A stretch of DNA of 64,000 nt, from positions 60,191 through 124,190 of the forward strand of contig NZ_JACHCR010000024.1 in assembly GCF_014205845.1 (NCBI RefSeq). Reading direction: 5' to 3'. A model generated the notes under the pieces. It saw nothing but the letters and a program-made list of their open reading frames with translations. It was not told the origin of the DNA and ran no database searches. The position numbers and the translations under genes were made by a program. Shown piece after piece: positions 1 to 10,239 of this stretch (its first letter is position 1; every line of letters starts with the position of its first letter). The stretch comes from Mucilaginibacter cryoferens (lineage in GTDB: Bacteria; Bacteroidota; Bacteroidia; Sphingobacteriales; Sphingobacteriaceae).

Positions 1-1471
1 CAAGATCATGGGTTGATACAAACACAAAATTATCGTTAGCAGTAATGTACGATAATACAGATTTTGCTGCTGCTATCCGTTCTATAGTGTTGGTACCTCT
101 AAAAATTTCATCAATAATAACCAGGCTCTTTACATCCTCTTCACTGCTGCTGCTATCAACTATGTTTAATATAGCTGATGCCTGTGCCTGAAAAAAGCTT
201 TGCTGTTCTTCAATACTATCGGTTATTTTTATGCTGGTTTTTATTTTAAGGAAAGGTGCTTTATAAGCTTTGGCGCAACTGGTAAAAAGTGTTTGAGCCA
301 GCAACGTGTTAACTGCTATACCTTTAATAAACGTTGTTTTGCCAGCCATGTTTGATCCCGTGATTAAAGCACCTTTATCCGCACGGGTATACAATGAGTT
401 AGTAACACATCTATCTACCAGCGGGTGGTACAGATCCGTAATTTCCATTTTGGCATTGTGATCAATAAACTCGGGCTTATTGTAAAAAGGCAAACCTTCC
501 CTTACCGACTGTATAGCTATGGCTAAATCAATTTCGCCCACAAAATTATATACCCTTTCAATATCCCCCCTGTATTTACCAATATGCTTTATAGAGTTTG
601 TGTAAATATGCGGTTCGAGCAAAAACAGGATCTTAAATAATTGAAAAATAGCATACCTCGGCGAACCAGCATCTACTACCAGTTCACTTTCAAAGTTTAC
701 GATGCTCAACAGCCGCTTAAGGCCGGCAAGATGTATCAAGCTCTTTTTAATATCTTCAGTATCGTTGGTTTTGGCATTTTTAACCAGCCAAACTGCAACC
801 TTATGCATTATCAACAATTGCGGCAACGAATTTGAATAACCGGCAATTTTTTTCTTACTCGCAAAATGGAAAATGATATTGTAGCCAAATAATACAGCCA
901 ATACAATTAAGCTTGCCGGATTAGGGATAACAATCAATGAGATTATCGCCGCAAATATTAAATAGGATACTATTTTAATATAAACAGCCATCACCGGAGC
1001 AAACAACGGTATGTGATCTTTTAAAAACAGGTTAGGGATCTGATAGGCGTTGCTATGGTTAAGCTTCGATAGCTCTAACTCAATAAGTTGGCGGTTAGAG
1101 GCATCGGCATTGATGGCTTCAACTTTTGCATCAAGCTGCAATAGGCTATCAATTGATGTTTCAGGAAAATGTAGTTTCTTATAAAGTAGTTGCTTTCCCG
1201 GTTTTGAGTTGGTTCTGTCTATATAATTAAAAACGCTTTTCAGATCAAGATCATCGGCAGTTACAGCGCTCAGCTTTTCTTTGTTATCATCGGCATCCAG
1301 GTAAATTTTTATCAAATCGAAATTACGCCTCGAACTTATAGGTTTAGCCCATTTATTTTTCACTTTCTCCAGGTTCTTTTCCCTGGCATGTACTTTTCCA
1401 AAGTAAGATACTATGTATGCAATCGCTAACATAATGGCCAAAACTATCAGTGTAAATAAGAAGTAGTACAT
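1..1471 (-). CDS. MutS-like membrane-anchored ATPase, 5' part only
   Basis: The minus strand is open from an ATG at 1471 to the left edge, giving about 490 residues; the C-terminus lies outside the window. The N-terminus has a membrane segment (residues 2-22) and there is a second hydrophobic pair near 205-245. A MutS-type ATPase core follows: a Walker A of the form GSNMAGKTTFIKG near residue 375, a Walker B of the form LVIIDEIFRGTN near 455, and a VSTHD switch at the edge. Canonical MutS mismatch-recognition domains are not visible. This fits the roughly 600-residue Bacteroidota MutS-related family with transmembrane segments, whose role is not settled. Mismatch repair itself is not implied. 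The family call is firm, the function is inference. Confidence 0.85.
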   Translation of the reverse strand, partial: MYYFLFTLIVLAIMLAIAYIVSYFGKVHAREKNLEKVKNKWAKPISSRRNFDLIKIYLDADDNKEKLSAVTADDLDLKSVFNYIDRTNSKPGKQLLYKKLHFPETSIDSLLQLDAKVEAINADASNRQLIELELSKLNHSNAYQIPNLFLKDHIPLFAPVMAVYIKIVSYLIFAAIISLIVIPNPASLIVLAVLFGYNIIFHFASKKKIAGYSNSLPQLLIMHKVAVWLVKNAKTNDTEDIKKSLIHLAGLKRLLSIVNFESELVVDAGSPRYAIFQLFKILFLLEPHIYTNSIKHIGKYRGDIERVYNFVGEIDLAIAIQSVREGLPFYNKPEFIDHNAKMEITDLYHPLVDRCVTNSLYTRADKGALITGSNMAGKTTFIKGIAVNTLLAQTLFTSCAKAYKAPFLKIKTSIKITDSIEEQQSFFQAQASAILNIVDSSSSEEDVKSLVIIDEIFRGTNTIERIAAAKSVLSYITANDNFVFVSTHDL

Positions 1472-1562
1472 AGTTAAAAGTATAAAATCCGTTTAAACCC
1501 GTGGGTTATTTTACAGTCAATAAATACGAAGAACAAAGTTTTTAACTAAAATTTTTTAAGCG

Positions 1563-1829
1563 ATGAAACTGATTAAAATTTCAATTATAGCATTTGTAAT
1601 GTTATTTTCATTTCAGCATGCAAAAGCACAAAGTATCTCCATTGGTGCTTCATTCGGCTATCGTTATCCTCATCACCGGATAATAGTTGCCGACAATTAT
1701 CCGGCTTATGGTTATTATAACCGCCCGGTTTATTACAGACAACCACGCTATTGTGTTACTCATAATTACTACAGGCCAGCCTATCACAGGGGCTATTACC
1801 GTCCATACGGTTACCATCGTCGTTGGTAA
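1563..1829 (+). CDS. Small exported Tyr/His/Pro/Arg-rich protein
   Basis: The product is 88 residues. It opens with a clear signal peptide (MKLIKISIIAFVMLFSF, predicted cleavage after AKAQ). The mature part, about 65 residues, is dominated by Tyr, His, Arg and Pro with YYRP-like repeats, and has one Cys. No family is recognised. The composition suggests an extracytoplasmic or outer-surface protein, possibly metal-binding through His, but that is inference. It is followed at once by a hairpin terminator, so it is probably monocistronic. Confidence 0.7.
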   Translation: MKLIKISIIAFVMLFSFQHAKAQSISIGASFGYRYPHHRIIVADNYPAYGYYNRPVYYRQPRYCVTHNYYRPAYHRGYYRPYGYHRRW

Positions 1830-1835
1830 TATTTA

Positions 1836-1866
1836 AAAGCCCATCTTATAAATATGGGCTCTTTAA
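1836..1866 (+). terminator. Rho-independent terminator after the small Tyr/His-rich gene
   Basis: AGCCCAT pairs with ATGGGCT around a TAAATA-type loop, with A-rich sequence before and CTTT after. The stem begins a few bases past the stop codon at 1829. Confidence 0.75.
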
Positions 1867-1892
1867 TTAACCGTTTCACATACGTTCACTTG

Positions 1893-3809
1893 TTAATTCT
1901 CATGAATAACAGCATCGTTAGCCATTTCAATTATTCCGGTATCTAAACGATCGAGCTCAGCAAGCATGTAGTCTAGCGCTACTATATCGCCAGGGTGGTC
2001 TTTTAACATGGCGGCAAGCCTTTTTAAGTTAGCAACCTGACTACAAATAAAGTGAGATTGTTTCCATGCTTTGTTTTTGATATTATTTATCTGGCTATTA
2101 ATCTGCTCATAAGCTGCCTTTAAGTGCTCTTCGGCATTTTTACGTTCGGTAATATCAATCATTGATCCTATTATTGTTGGCTCACCATCAATAATCACCC
2201 TGCTGCCATAATACTCAACTGAGTTTAACGTACCATCGCGTTTGTGGCCAACAACTTCGTAATGTATGTTATCAACCTCTCCGTTCAAACGGCCCTTAAC
2301 ATGTTCTAAAGTAGTACCTTTAAAATCCTTACTTATTACAATTTCTACGGATGGGGCATTAACCAGTTCATCCTGGCTGTATCCAAAAATGTTGGCAAAA
2401 CGTGGGTTTACATAGATAAATTTATCTTTTTGAACAATGTAAACACCCACCATCGATTTTTCTGCAAGCATTCTGAATTTTAGCTCAGCAAATTTCAATT
2501 CGGTTTCCGTGGCTTTGCGGGTAGTAATATCGCGCGCAATAACCAGCACTCTGTCTTCAGAAAATTTCTTTACGTTAATTTCCACATCAAACACGGTTCC
2601 ATCTTTTTTCATAAACCTGAGTTCCTTAATGGTAGCATTGCCCAAATCATCCAGCCCTAATATTATCGGGGCCATCCTCAAATGTTCTGGCTCCAATAAA
2701 TTCACAACCTTTAGCTGCAAAAGTTCTTCGTGTGTGTAACCCGTCATTTTACACATGCTGGCGTTTACTTCAGTAAAGTTATTATCCAGGTCCAATACAT
2801 AAATAGCATCTGAGGCGTGCTCAATAAGCAACCTGTATCTTCGCTCATTTTCGCCCAGCTTTTCAATCATACTCACCAATTCGGCAGATCGCTCCTCTAC
2901 CCTTTTCTCCAGTGAATTATTTATAGCGATCACTTCATTTTCGGCATTTAACCGTTTTTCATCTATGCGATTGAGCCAGACTGCCATAATGGTAACAATA
3001 GCAAGGCAAATGACTAGCATTATAACTGTAAGCAGATACATGCTGATCTCCAGCGTAGTTAAATGATTGTATTGCGTTTTAAACCTAATGAAACCCAGTA
3101 CAATAAATATAAATTCTAATGGTAAAAATAATTTGCGGGCCATTTGATTACCTACCTTATTGCCGGTAAACAAATTGGTAAAACCGTACTGTGGATACAA
3201 AAGCGAAGCAGCTATTGAAATGACTAAGAAAAACAAAGCCGTATGTACCGGTATAGAGCTTACATAGCTAAAATTATAAAACAGGGACAACCCATACAAG
3301 TAACCAATTATAGCAACCGTAGAAATAAGTGTAACAACATGAAGCATGTACTGCCCCACTAAATGAAAACTTTTTTGTTTGGCAGCTAACAGTAAAAATG
3401 CAATCCCAAACAGCAGAATACAAATTGAAGTATTGATGGTTGAATAACCATTATAGGTATATTTTATACCTGTTATTGCATCATCGCTGTTAACAAACAG
3501 TTGGTCTATAATGGTATGAAACTGTAGCAGGTATTGCAGCACTCCAAGCAAGCCTAATAAAGCAATAGCAATTGATAAAGCTATAAATGCAGACCGGGTA
3601 TAATTGTTGGATGGTACCTGGGTTAGCCATGTTGCCACACCTAAAAAAAACATGCAGAGTGCTATATTAAATTTAATAGCCACGTATTGCGGTACCAGGG
3701 TTTCCAGTGCATCAATATTCAAAAGCCAGCCGCAAATGACCAATACACCCGCCAATATGGTGATAAGGCCTACTATAGTAATAAATTTATTTTTTTTGGG
3801 GTAATACAT
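1893..3809 (-). CDS. Membrane PAS-domain sensor without a kinase catalytic domain
   Basis: The product is 638 residues. Residues 1-290 hold about seven or eight hydrophobic helices forming a MASE-like integral membrane sensor region. A short coiled coil (about 290-325) leads to two PAS/PAC domains (about 325-440 and 445-565), each ending in an ITxRKxxE-type motif. The last 70 residues resemble the first helix of a histidine-kinase DHp domain (KAWKQSHFICSQVANLKRLA), but there is no HATPase domain: the protein ends in HEN. It may sense a membrane or redox signal and pass it to another kinase. It is transcribed towards the 1563 gene and is not in an operon. Confidence 0.8.
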   Translation of the reverse strand: MYYPKKNKFITIVGLITILAGVLVICGWLLNIDALETLVPQYVAIKFNIALCMFFLGVATWLTQVPSNNYTRSAFIALSIAIALLGLLGVLQYLLQFHTIIDQLFVNSDDAITGIKYTYNGYSTINTSICILLFGIAFLLLAAKQKSFHLVGQYMLHVVTLISTVAIIGYLYGLSLFYNFSYVSSIPVHTALFFLVISIAASLLYPQYGFTNLFTGNKVGNQMARKLFLPLEFIFIVLGFIRFKTQYNHLTTLEISMYLLTVIMLVICLAIVTIMAVWLNRIDEKRLNAENEVIAINNSLEKRVEERSAELVSMIEKLGENERRYRLLIEHASDAIYVLDLDNNFTEVNASMCKMTGYTHEELLQLKVVNLLEPEHLRMAPIILGLDDLGNATIKELRFMKKDGTVFDVEINVKKFSEDRVLVIARDITTRKATETELKFAELKFRMLAEKSMVGVYIVQKDKFIYVNPRFANIFGYSQDELVNAPSVEIVISKDFKGTTLEHVKGRLNGEVDNIHYEVVGHKRDGTLNSVEYYGSRVIIDGEPTIIGSMIDITERKNAEEHLKAAYEQINSQINNIKNKAWKQSHFICSQVANLKRLAAMLKDHPGDIVALDYMLAELDRLDTGIIEMANDAVIHEN

Positions 3810-4023
3810 TTAACAAACTATTCCTGTAGGCTATATTTCCGCAATATTAGTTTATTTTTATTCGGATAGGGCCTGGTTACAAAATTTCGTAATAAAGTTA
3901 TAACAAAAAGGCACAAAACTATTTTTTTTATTAGCCGTCGCGATAATTTTTATCCCATTAAAGAAATCGACAAAAGCACTTATAAACCAGCTTATTTTTT
4001 TTCATAAACAACTAAAGATAAAA

Positions 4024-4800
4024 TTACCTTTTGCCGCTCAAAAAGCCTTGCAGAGCCTGTTGCGTAAATTCGGACAATACCAATTTGCCACTTGTAGCTG
4101 CGCGTTCGCTCAATAACAAATCCCAATCATCGGTACCTTCCCATAGTATTTGTTTAAGGCCATTTAAAGCCCCGGGATTATAAGATGCCAGCTTTTTTGC
4201 CAACTCGTTAAGCGCATTATCAAGCGTGGCTATATCGTCGTAAACTTCGTTATACAAACCTTTTTCTTTTGCCCATTGCGCGGTTTGAAAATCGGCTGCG
4301 CGGATGGTAAGTTGCGAAAAAGCAGGCAGCCCAACTTTACGGGTAACTACAGGGGATATCACAAACGGACCAATACCTATAGCCAATTCGCTTAATTTAA
4401 TAGCAGCAAATTGTGTAGCCAGGCAATAATCGGCAGCAGCGGCCAAACCTACCCCACCACCCACAGCTTTTCCCTGTACCCGGGCTATAATTATTTTAGG
4501 CGATTTACGGCAGGCGTTGATCACATTGGCGAAACCCGAGAAAAACGCCGCACCCTGTTCTTTATTTTTTATCTGCAGTAACTCATCAAAACTGGCGCCG
4601 GCACAAAACGTGCGATCACCCTCACTTTTCAATACTATGAGTTTAACATCGGGATCATCACCTGCCTCATTTATACTTTCGGTAAGTTTTTGCAGCAAAT
4701 TTGCAGGCAAAGCATTTTGCGCAGGGTGATAAAAACTAATGGTTATAATGCCATCGGCGCCTTTTATAGCTGATACAGTTCCGTTATCGGTGGTTGACAT
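4024..4800 (-). CDS. Enoyl-CoA hydratase/isomerase family protein
   Basis: This is a 258-residue crotonase-fold protein of normal length. The oxyanion-hole segments FCAGASFDELL (about 66-76) and GKAVGGGVGLAAAADYC are present. The second catalytic Glu is kept in LSELAIGIGP. The position of the first catalytic Glu in classical hydratases (GGGxE) is Gly here, as in LiuC-like methylglutaconyl-CoA hydratase relatives. A role in branched-chain acyl-CoA breakdown is therefore possible, but the substrate cannot be read from the sequence. It stands alone, divergent from the 5069 kinase. Confidence 0.85.
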   Translation of the reverse strand: MSTTDNGTVSAIKGADGIITISFYHPAQNALPANLLQKLTESINEAGDDPDVKLIVLKSEGDRTFCAGASFDELLQIKNKEQGAAFFSGFANVINACRKSPKIIIARVQGKAVGGGVGLAAAADYCLATQFAAIKLSELAIGIGPFVISPVVTRKVGLPAFSQLTIRAADFQTAQWAKEKGLYNEVYDDIATLDNALNELAKKLASYNPGALNGLKQILWEGTDDWDLLLSERAATSGKLVLSEFTQQALQGFLSGKR

Positions 4801-5068
4801 GGCCAGTTGATATAATTATAAAATCAATATCTGCTCAATATCCGAAGTATTTAACTTACCTGCAATTTTTCGTCAACATAGTTAAGTAAAACCATTGTTA
4901 TGATACGCTCAAAGATAATTCAATTTAAAAGTAACCACTTTGCCCGGTTCGCTAAAAAACAATCAACTCTATTAACAAATAATTTATTAGACCAAACAAA
5001 CCTTACCTTGTTTTTTAGTTTACTACCATATTAATTAAAGGCCTATATTTATACACTTGACCAGTTAA

Positions 5069-7672
5069 ATGACCAACGCTACAGAACAAAGTTTCCTTAA
5101 CAACGAAAATATTTTCCGCACCCTTATAGAAGAGTCGCCGAGCCCGGTTGGCCTTTATGTAGGGAGTGAAATGCGGATAAAAATTGCCAATAAAGCTATT
5201 GTCAACATTTTTGGCAAAGGCGACGATGTTATTGATAAACTATACTTTGAACTTTTACCCGAGTTAAAAACCCAGTTTATTTTTGAGATCCTTAACAATG
5301 TATATAATACAGGTATTGCCTACGAGGCCCGCGAAGCACAGGTTAACCTGGTTATTAATGGCCTGCTAACAACATTTTACTTCAATTTTGTGTTTACGCC
5401 TATAAGAAATGAGCAGGGCAATGTCTGGGGGGTATTAAACACAGCTGCTGATGTTACCGAACTGGTACTCATCCGTTTGAAGCTAAAGGAAAGTGAAGAG
5501 CGCAAACAGTTTACTTTAGAGGCCGCTGAAATTGGTACCTGGGACCTTTATCCCCCACAAAGAATAGTGATCTGGGACGATCGCTGCAAAGAGCTATGCG
5601 GCTTTGCCAGAGTAGAAGAAATAACATATAATGATATTTTCAGATACATTCACCCTGAGGACGAATCGCGGGTAAAAGAAGCGGTTCAAAACACCTATAA
5701 TCCACAATCGGGAGGCAATTACGATGTTACATTCAGAATAATTACAGTTAATGGAGATCTGAAATATTGGATTCAATGCAAAGGGCGGGCTTATTTTGAT
5801 TTGAATAATCAATTGTGGCGTTTTGCAGGCATTGTAAGAGATGTAACACGAGAACAATCAGACCGCCTCGAACAGCAAAAACTAATAGCGCTTGTTGAAA
5901 ATACCGCCGATGCTATTGCATTAGGCAGTACCGGCGTGGGCGTTACCTACCTTAATAAATCGGGTTATAATTTGCTTGGTATAGATGATCCGGCAGAGGC
6001 ATTAACATCGGGCTTTAATTATTTTTATGATGCCGACAGGCAACTTGTGGCAGATAAGATACTCCCCGAGATATTGCAAAATGGCAAGTGGAGCGGCGAA
6101 ATAAGATATCGGGATTTTAAAACCGGCGAGCCGATACCTGTCTATATTAATTCGTTCCGTATTAACGATGACTTCTCTGATGAAGCTATAGGACTAGCCA
6201 CTGTAGCCCGCGACCTACGACCGGAGAAGAAAGCACATAACGAACAATATAAATTATTAACGCTTATTGATCATAGCTCAGATTTTGTAAGCCTGTCTGA
6301 TCTGGACGGTAATGTGAGTTACGTAAATGCTGCCGGAAGAATAATGTTGGGAATAAAGAATCAACAGGATCTGGAACGGCATAACACCGAGTATGTAATG
6401 CCCGCCGAACTTAGCAAAGTAGCTAATAAAGTTACCAAAGGCTTAATGCAGGATGGCAAATGGAGCGGCGAGATTAATTATCGCCATTTTTTGACTGGTG
6501 AAGCTATACCTGTATTTGGCACAACTATGCTGGTATATGATTCGGCAACAGGCAAGCCGCAAGGCCGTGCAACAATAGCACGGGATATGCGCCGCGAGAT
6601 AGCCGACACACAAAAACTAAACGACCAGATAAAACAATTTGAATTTGTAACCGATTTTATGCCCGTACAGTTGTGGACGGCCCGTACAGATGGACAACTT
6701 GATTACGCAAATAAAAGAGCTGTTGACTATTTTGGCTTACCTCAAAATGAGATTATTGGCCCCGAATGGATAACGCGGGTACATCCGGAAGATCAGGACG
6801 GCTGCATAGCCGCGTGGACAAATTCGATAGAAACAGGAGCCCCCTATCAATACGAGTTTAAGCTGAGAAATAAAGAAGGTATTTATAAATGGCATCTTGC
6901 ACAGGCATTACCGTTTATAAATGATGGTAAAATAATTAAATGGTTTGGCACCAATACTGATATTGACGAGCAAAAACAACTACAACGCCAAAAGGACGAC
7001 TTTTTAGGCATAGCCAGTCATGAATTAAAAACCCCGGTAACCAGTATTAAAGCTTATGCGCAAGTATTGGGCGCAATGCTTACCAAAGAAGGTGACACCA
7101 GGAAGGCCGGGATGGTGACAAGGATGGATGCCCAGGTAAACCGCCTTACCAACTTAATTGGCGATTTGCTGGATGTGACGAAGATCAACTCGGGCAGACT
7201 ACAGTTTAATAAAATCTGGTTCGATTTTAACCAGGTAATAAAAGAAACCGTTGATGATTTGCAACATACCACCCAAAAACACATGCTGATAGAGGATTTT
7301 ACCGAGACTGGCCAAATATACTCCGACAAAGACCGCATAAGCCAGGTAATTACCAATCTGATAACCAATGCTATAAAATATTCGCCGCATACAGATAAAA
7401 TTATAGTAAGTACCCGGTTGAAAGATAATGAGGCAACAGTATGCGTACAGGATTTCGGCATTGGCATACCTGAGGATAAAAAAGACAGGGTGTTTGAGCA
7501 ATTTTATAGGGTGAGTGGCGATAAACAGCATACCTTCCCTGGTTTGGGATTGGGATTATACATATCATCTGAAATAATAAAGCGCGAAGGAGGCAGAATG
7601 TGGGTGAATAGCATTGAGGGGAAAGGGTCTACTTTTTGCTTTGCATTACCCGTAAACGGCAATGATGATTAG
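5069..7672 (+). CDS. Multi-PAS sensor histidine kinase
   Basis: The product is 867 residues with no transmembrane segment, so it is probably cytoplasmic. Five PAS/PAC domains are visible (about 13-130, 142-265, 270-390, 393-508, 518-640). PAS3 and PAS4 are close repeats of each other: both contain a GKWSGEI-YR-F-TGE-IPV pattern. The HisKA box SHELKTPVTSIKAY carries phospho-acceptor His651. The HATPase domain has ITNLITNAIKYSP, DFGIGIP and GLGLGLYIS boxes. The single-domain receiver gene begins 69 bp downstream and is the likely partner. The start is ATG with no ribosome binding site, as usual in this phylum. Confidence 0.93.
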   Translation: MTNATEQSFLNNENIFRTLIEESPSPVGLYVGSEMRIKIANKAIVNIFGKGDDVIDKLYFELLPELKTQFIFEILNNVYNTGIAYEAREAQVNLVINGLLTTFYFNFVFTPIRNEQGNVWGVLNTAADVTELVLIRLKLKESEERKQFTLEAAEIGTWDLYPPQRIVIWDDRCKELCGFARVEEITYNDIFRYIHPEDESRVKEAVQNTYNPQSGGNYDVTFRIITVNGDLKYWIQCKGRAYFDLNNQLWRFAGIVRDVTREQSDRLEQQKLIALVENTADAIALGSTGVGVTYLNKSGYNLLGIDDPAEALTSGFNYFYDADRQLVADKILPEILQNGKWSGEIRYRDFKTGEPIPVYINSFRINDDFSDEAIGLATVARDLRPEKKAHNEQYKLLTLIDHSSDFVSLSDLDGNVSYVNAAGRIMLGIKNQQDLERHNTEYVMPAELSKVANKVTKGLMQDGKWSGEINYRHFLTGEAIPVFGTTMLVYDSATGKPQGRATIARDMRREIADTQKLNDQIKQFEFVTDFMPVQLWTARTDGQLDYANKRAVDYFGLPQNEIIGPEWITRVHPEDQDGCIAAWTNSIETGAPYQYEFKLRNKEGIYKWHLAQALPFINDGKIIKWFGTNTDIDEQKQLQRQKDDFLGIASHELKTPVTSIKAYAQVLGAMLTKEGDTRKAGMVTRMDAQVNRLTNLIGDLLDVTKINSGRLQFNKIWFDFNQVIKETVDDLQHTTQKHMLIEDFTETGQIYSDKDRISQVITNLITNAIKYSPHTDKIIVSTRLKDNEATVCVQDFGIGIPEDKKDRVFEQFYRVSGDKQHTFPGLGLGLYISSEIIKREGGRMWVNSIEGKGSTFCFALPVNGNDD

Positions 7673-7741
7673 ATATCCCGTAGCACATAATAAATGCTTG
7701 TTTTTTAAATGCCACGGGCTTAATTTAGCCAATACCAATTT

Positions 7742-8113
7742 ATGAACCCAAAAGCTAAGAAGATCATGATCGCGGATGATGATCCGGGTATTATTGATGC
7801 TGTTGAGATGCTACTTGAATTTGAAGGCTACGAGGTAACATCTACCGTGGATGGAAGTGCTGTGCTCAATATGAAAGAGAAACTTCCCGACCTTTTGCTT
7901 CTTGATATTTGGATGAGTGGCGAAGATGGTAGAGACATTTGCAAAAAACTAAAGCACGAACTGACCACCAAAAATATGCCTGTAATCATGATATCAGCAA
8001 GCCGGGATGTGAAAGCCTCGGCACTGGCAGCCGGCGCCGATGACTTTTTAGCCAAGCCCTTTGAAATGGATGAATTATTGAAAAAAATAGCTCTTTTAGT
8101 ATCGGACAGGTAG
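7742..8113 (+). CDS. Single-domain response regulator receiver
   Basis: This is a 123-residue CheY-like protein with no output domain. Acidic pocket DDD is at residues 12-14, phospho-acceptor Asp55 lies in LLLLDIW, Ser85 is in MISAS, and Lys105 is in AKPF. It lies 69 bp after the multi-PAS kinase on the same strand, so it is probably phosphorylated by that kinase. It then relays to another protein or acts by protein-protein contact. Confidence 0.93.
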   Translation: MNPKAKKIMIADDDPGIIDAVEMLLEFEGYEVTSTVDGSAVLNMKEKLPDLLLLDIWMSGEDGRDICKKLKHELTTKNMPVIMISASRDVKASALAAGADDFLAKPFEMDELLKKIALLVSDR

Positions 8114-8174
8114 TGCCCGAACCGCCGCATGATTGTGCATTGGTACTGCCCGGCGATAAAGCCGATCATTTATT

Positions 8175-8564
8175 TTAAGGCGTAACCGGACTTACGGGCT
8201 TGGCAGATATTATACTGTCTACAACAAATACGCTAACACCTCTCCAGGGCAGGGCATGCAGGTATTCTTTATAATGCAGTTCCAGATATGAGCCAGCGTT
8301 ATTGTTCAATTGCTGTGCTATTTTCTCGTCGGTAACAGAAAACATAAACTCATTTGAAGCTATGTTGCCCTGCACTTGTGTACGGATTCCATTTTGTATC
8401 AACCGCCCTTCATATGTTTTAAATACATATCCTTTTTTTACAAAGTAGTTCATGGTACCCGCCTTTGCGCCTTCGCCAAAAATAAAATAAAAACGATAGT
8501 AAAAAAAGCCGGCAAATAATAATAGTACTATCAGCAAAAGAATTAATCTGGTTTTGGTTTTCAT
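8175..8564 (-). CDS. Small membrane-anchored protein of unknown function
   Basis: The product is 129 residues. One N-terminal transmembrane helix (residues 6-27) is followed by a soluble domain of about 95 residues that probably faces the periplasm. The domain carries a pattern of alternating hydrophobic residues suggesting a beta-rich fold, and ends in a Pro/Val tail. There is no Cys in the mature part and no recognised catalytic motif. It is convergent with the receiver gene. Confidence 0.7.
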   Translation of the reverse strand: MKTKTRLILLLIVLLLFAGFFYYRFYFIFGEGAKAGTMNYFVKKGYVFKTYEGRLIQNGIRTQVQGNIASNEFMFSVTDEKIAQQLNNNAGSYLELHYKEYLHALPWRGVSVFVVDSIISAKPVSPVTP

Positions 8565-8750
8565 GGATGATATTTAATTATTTAAAGCTACAAAAACTTA
8601 AGTTGAGCCTAATGATATAAAAATAATAAAAGTATTTGGCAAATATCCATCCAATCACTTTCTTAAAGGTTAATGTAAAATTTCTTATTAATAACTACTC
8701 ATTTAAAGTTTTAACCATAACTTTAGCACAAAACACCTAAAATCTGCTGA

Positions 8751-10235
8751 ATGTCTACCCAATTAACTCCCGCTTTGCCCGATGAAATTTTCAAAATAAT
8801 TTTTGAAAAATCCCCTGGTTCGCTATTGGTTAAAGCAGACACTCCCTATTTTACCATATTGGCTGCAAGTGATGCTTACCTTGCTATCACTAACGCAACA
8901 CGCGAATTGATTATCGGTAAAAGTTTTTTCCAGGTTTTTCCGGATGATGATAATGATCCCAGGGATGAAACCGGTATCCGTAAGATATTTAACAAGGTGG
9001 TACAAACGGGACAAAAATTGGATATTCCGAGCTATCGTTATGATACCCGCGATCCAGAAACTGGTAATTATAAAGTAAGGTACTGGTCGTGCAGTAATGT
9101 TCCTTTTAATTGTAACGATGGCAAAGTGAATTACATTTTAAATACCATTGTAGAGATCACGGGCGAAGTAAACGCCAAACAAGCGGCCATTGAAAGCGAA
9201 AACCGGTTTCGCATGGCCGCCGAAGCCACAGGCTTTGCCACCTTTGATTGGGACTTTACGGATCAGATACGCTTATGCCCTCCTCCATTGGTGCAATTGT
9301 TCGGTCACCCGGCACATACATTTTTGCCCTCCGGAGATGCCTTTAGAAATCAGATATTGCCCGAGGATCAACAAGTTGTGCTGGATGCTTTTAAAGTATC
9401 GTTAACTACTGGTATTTACGCTTATGATGTACGAGTTGCCTGGCCAGATGGCAGTATCCATTGGTTGAGTATTAAGGGAAAACTGGTAGTTGATATAGGG
9501 CAAAAACCAGTGCGCATACTGGGTACCGTAATTGACATTACCGAAAGCAAGCGCGACGAGATCCGGAAAAACGACTTTATAGCAATGGCAAGCCATGAGT
9601 TAAAAACACCGCTTACCTCTATCAAATCGCACATACAGATATTATCAAAAAAATTGGCACCGGGCAATGATGCCTTTGTAAACAATGCACTTGCGAAAGC
9701 CAATAACCAGGTTAATAAAATGACCGACCTTATCCATGGTTTTCTTGATCTCTCGAAGCTCGAATCAGGTAAATTGCAACTTAAGCCCGAATTGTTTGAT
9801 ATAAACAGGTTAATTGCCGATTGTATTACCGAATTAACTCAATCTCCCCTCAGCCATATGGTAGCTTTTGATGGTGGTACTATTTTAAACGTAACTGCGG
9901 ACAGGGAGAAGATTAGCCAGGTGATCAATAATTTTTTAAGTAACGCTGTAAAATACTCCACCAAAGGAAGCAATATAATTGTAAAAAGCGTACTTGCAGA
10001 TGGGAATGTAGAGGTAGCCATAACAGATGAGGGTGTAGGCATTAAACCCAAAGACCACAAAAAAATATTCCAGCGCTTTTATAGAGTGGATAATGATAAA
10101 ATAAGGAATGTATCGGGTTTTGGCATCGGTCTTTATCTTTCGAGCGAGATCATCCAATGCCATAACGGCAAAATATGGGTTGAAAGTGACGAAACTGTTG
10201 GCTCAACCTTTTACTTCAGCCTGCCAACTTCCTGA
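8751..10235 (+). CDS. PAS-domain sensor histidine kinase
   Basis: The product is 494 residues, cytoplasmic. It has two PAS domains (about 10-135 and 148-268), then HisKA with SHELKTPLTSIKSH (phospho-acceptor His282). HATPase follows with INNFLSNAVKYS, DEGVGIKP and FGIGLYLSSEI boxes. The kinase core closely resembles that of the kinase at 5069, pointing to related signalling lineages at one locus. A weak -7 like box (TAACTTTA, 8718-8725) lies upstream. Its stop is 4 bp from the convergent gene at 10240. Confidence 0.93.
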   Translation: MSTQLTPALPDEIFKIIFEKSPGSLLVKADTPYFTILAASDAYLAITNATRELIIGKSFFQVFPDDDNDPRDETGIRKIFNKVVQTGQKLDIPSYRYDTRDPETGNYKVRYWSCSNVPFNCNDGKVNYILNTIVEITGEVNAKQAAIESENRFRMAAEATGFATFDWDFTDQIRLCPPPLVQLFGHPAHTFLPSGDAFRNQILPEDQQVVLDAFKVSLTTGIYAYDVRVAWPDGSIHWLSIKGKLVVDIGQKPVRILGTVIDITESKRDEIRKNDFIAMASHELKTPLTSIKSHIQILSKKLAPGNDAFVNNALAKANNQVNKMTDLIHGFLDLSKLESGKLQLKPELFDINRLIADCITELTQSPLSHMVAFDGGTILNVTADREKISQVINNFLSNAVKYSTKGSNIIVKSVLADGNVEVAITDEGVGIKPKDHKKIFQRFYRVDNDKIRNVSGFGIGLYLSSEIIQCHNGKIWVESDETVGSTFYFSLPTS

Positions 10236-10239
10236 AACG

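Noticed and set aside
641..835. 64-residue plus-strand frame
   Set aside because: It is a shadow of the MutS-like coding sequence on the minus strand.
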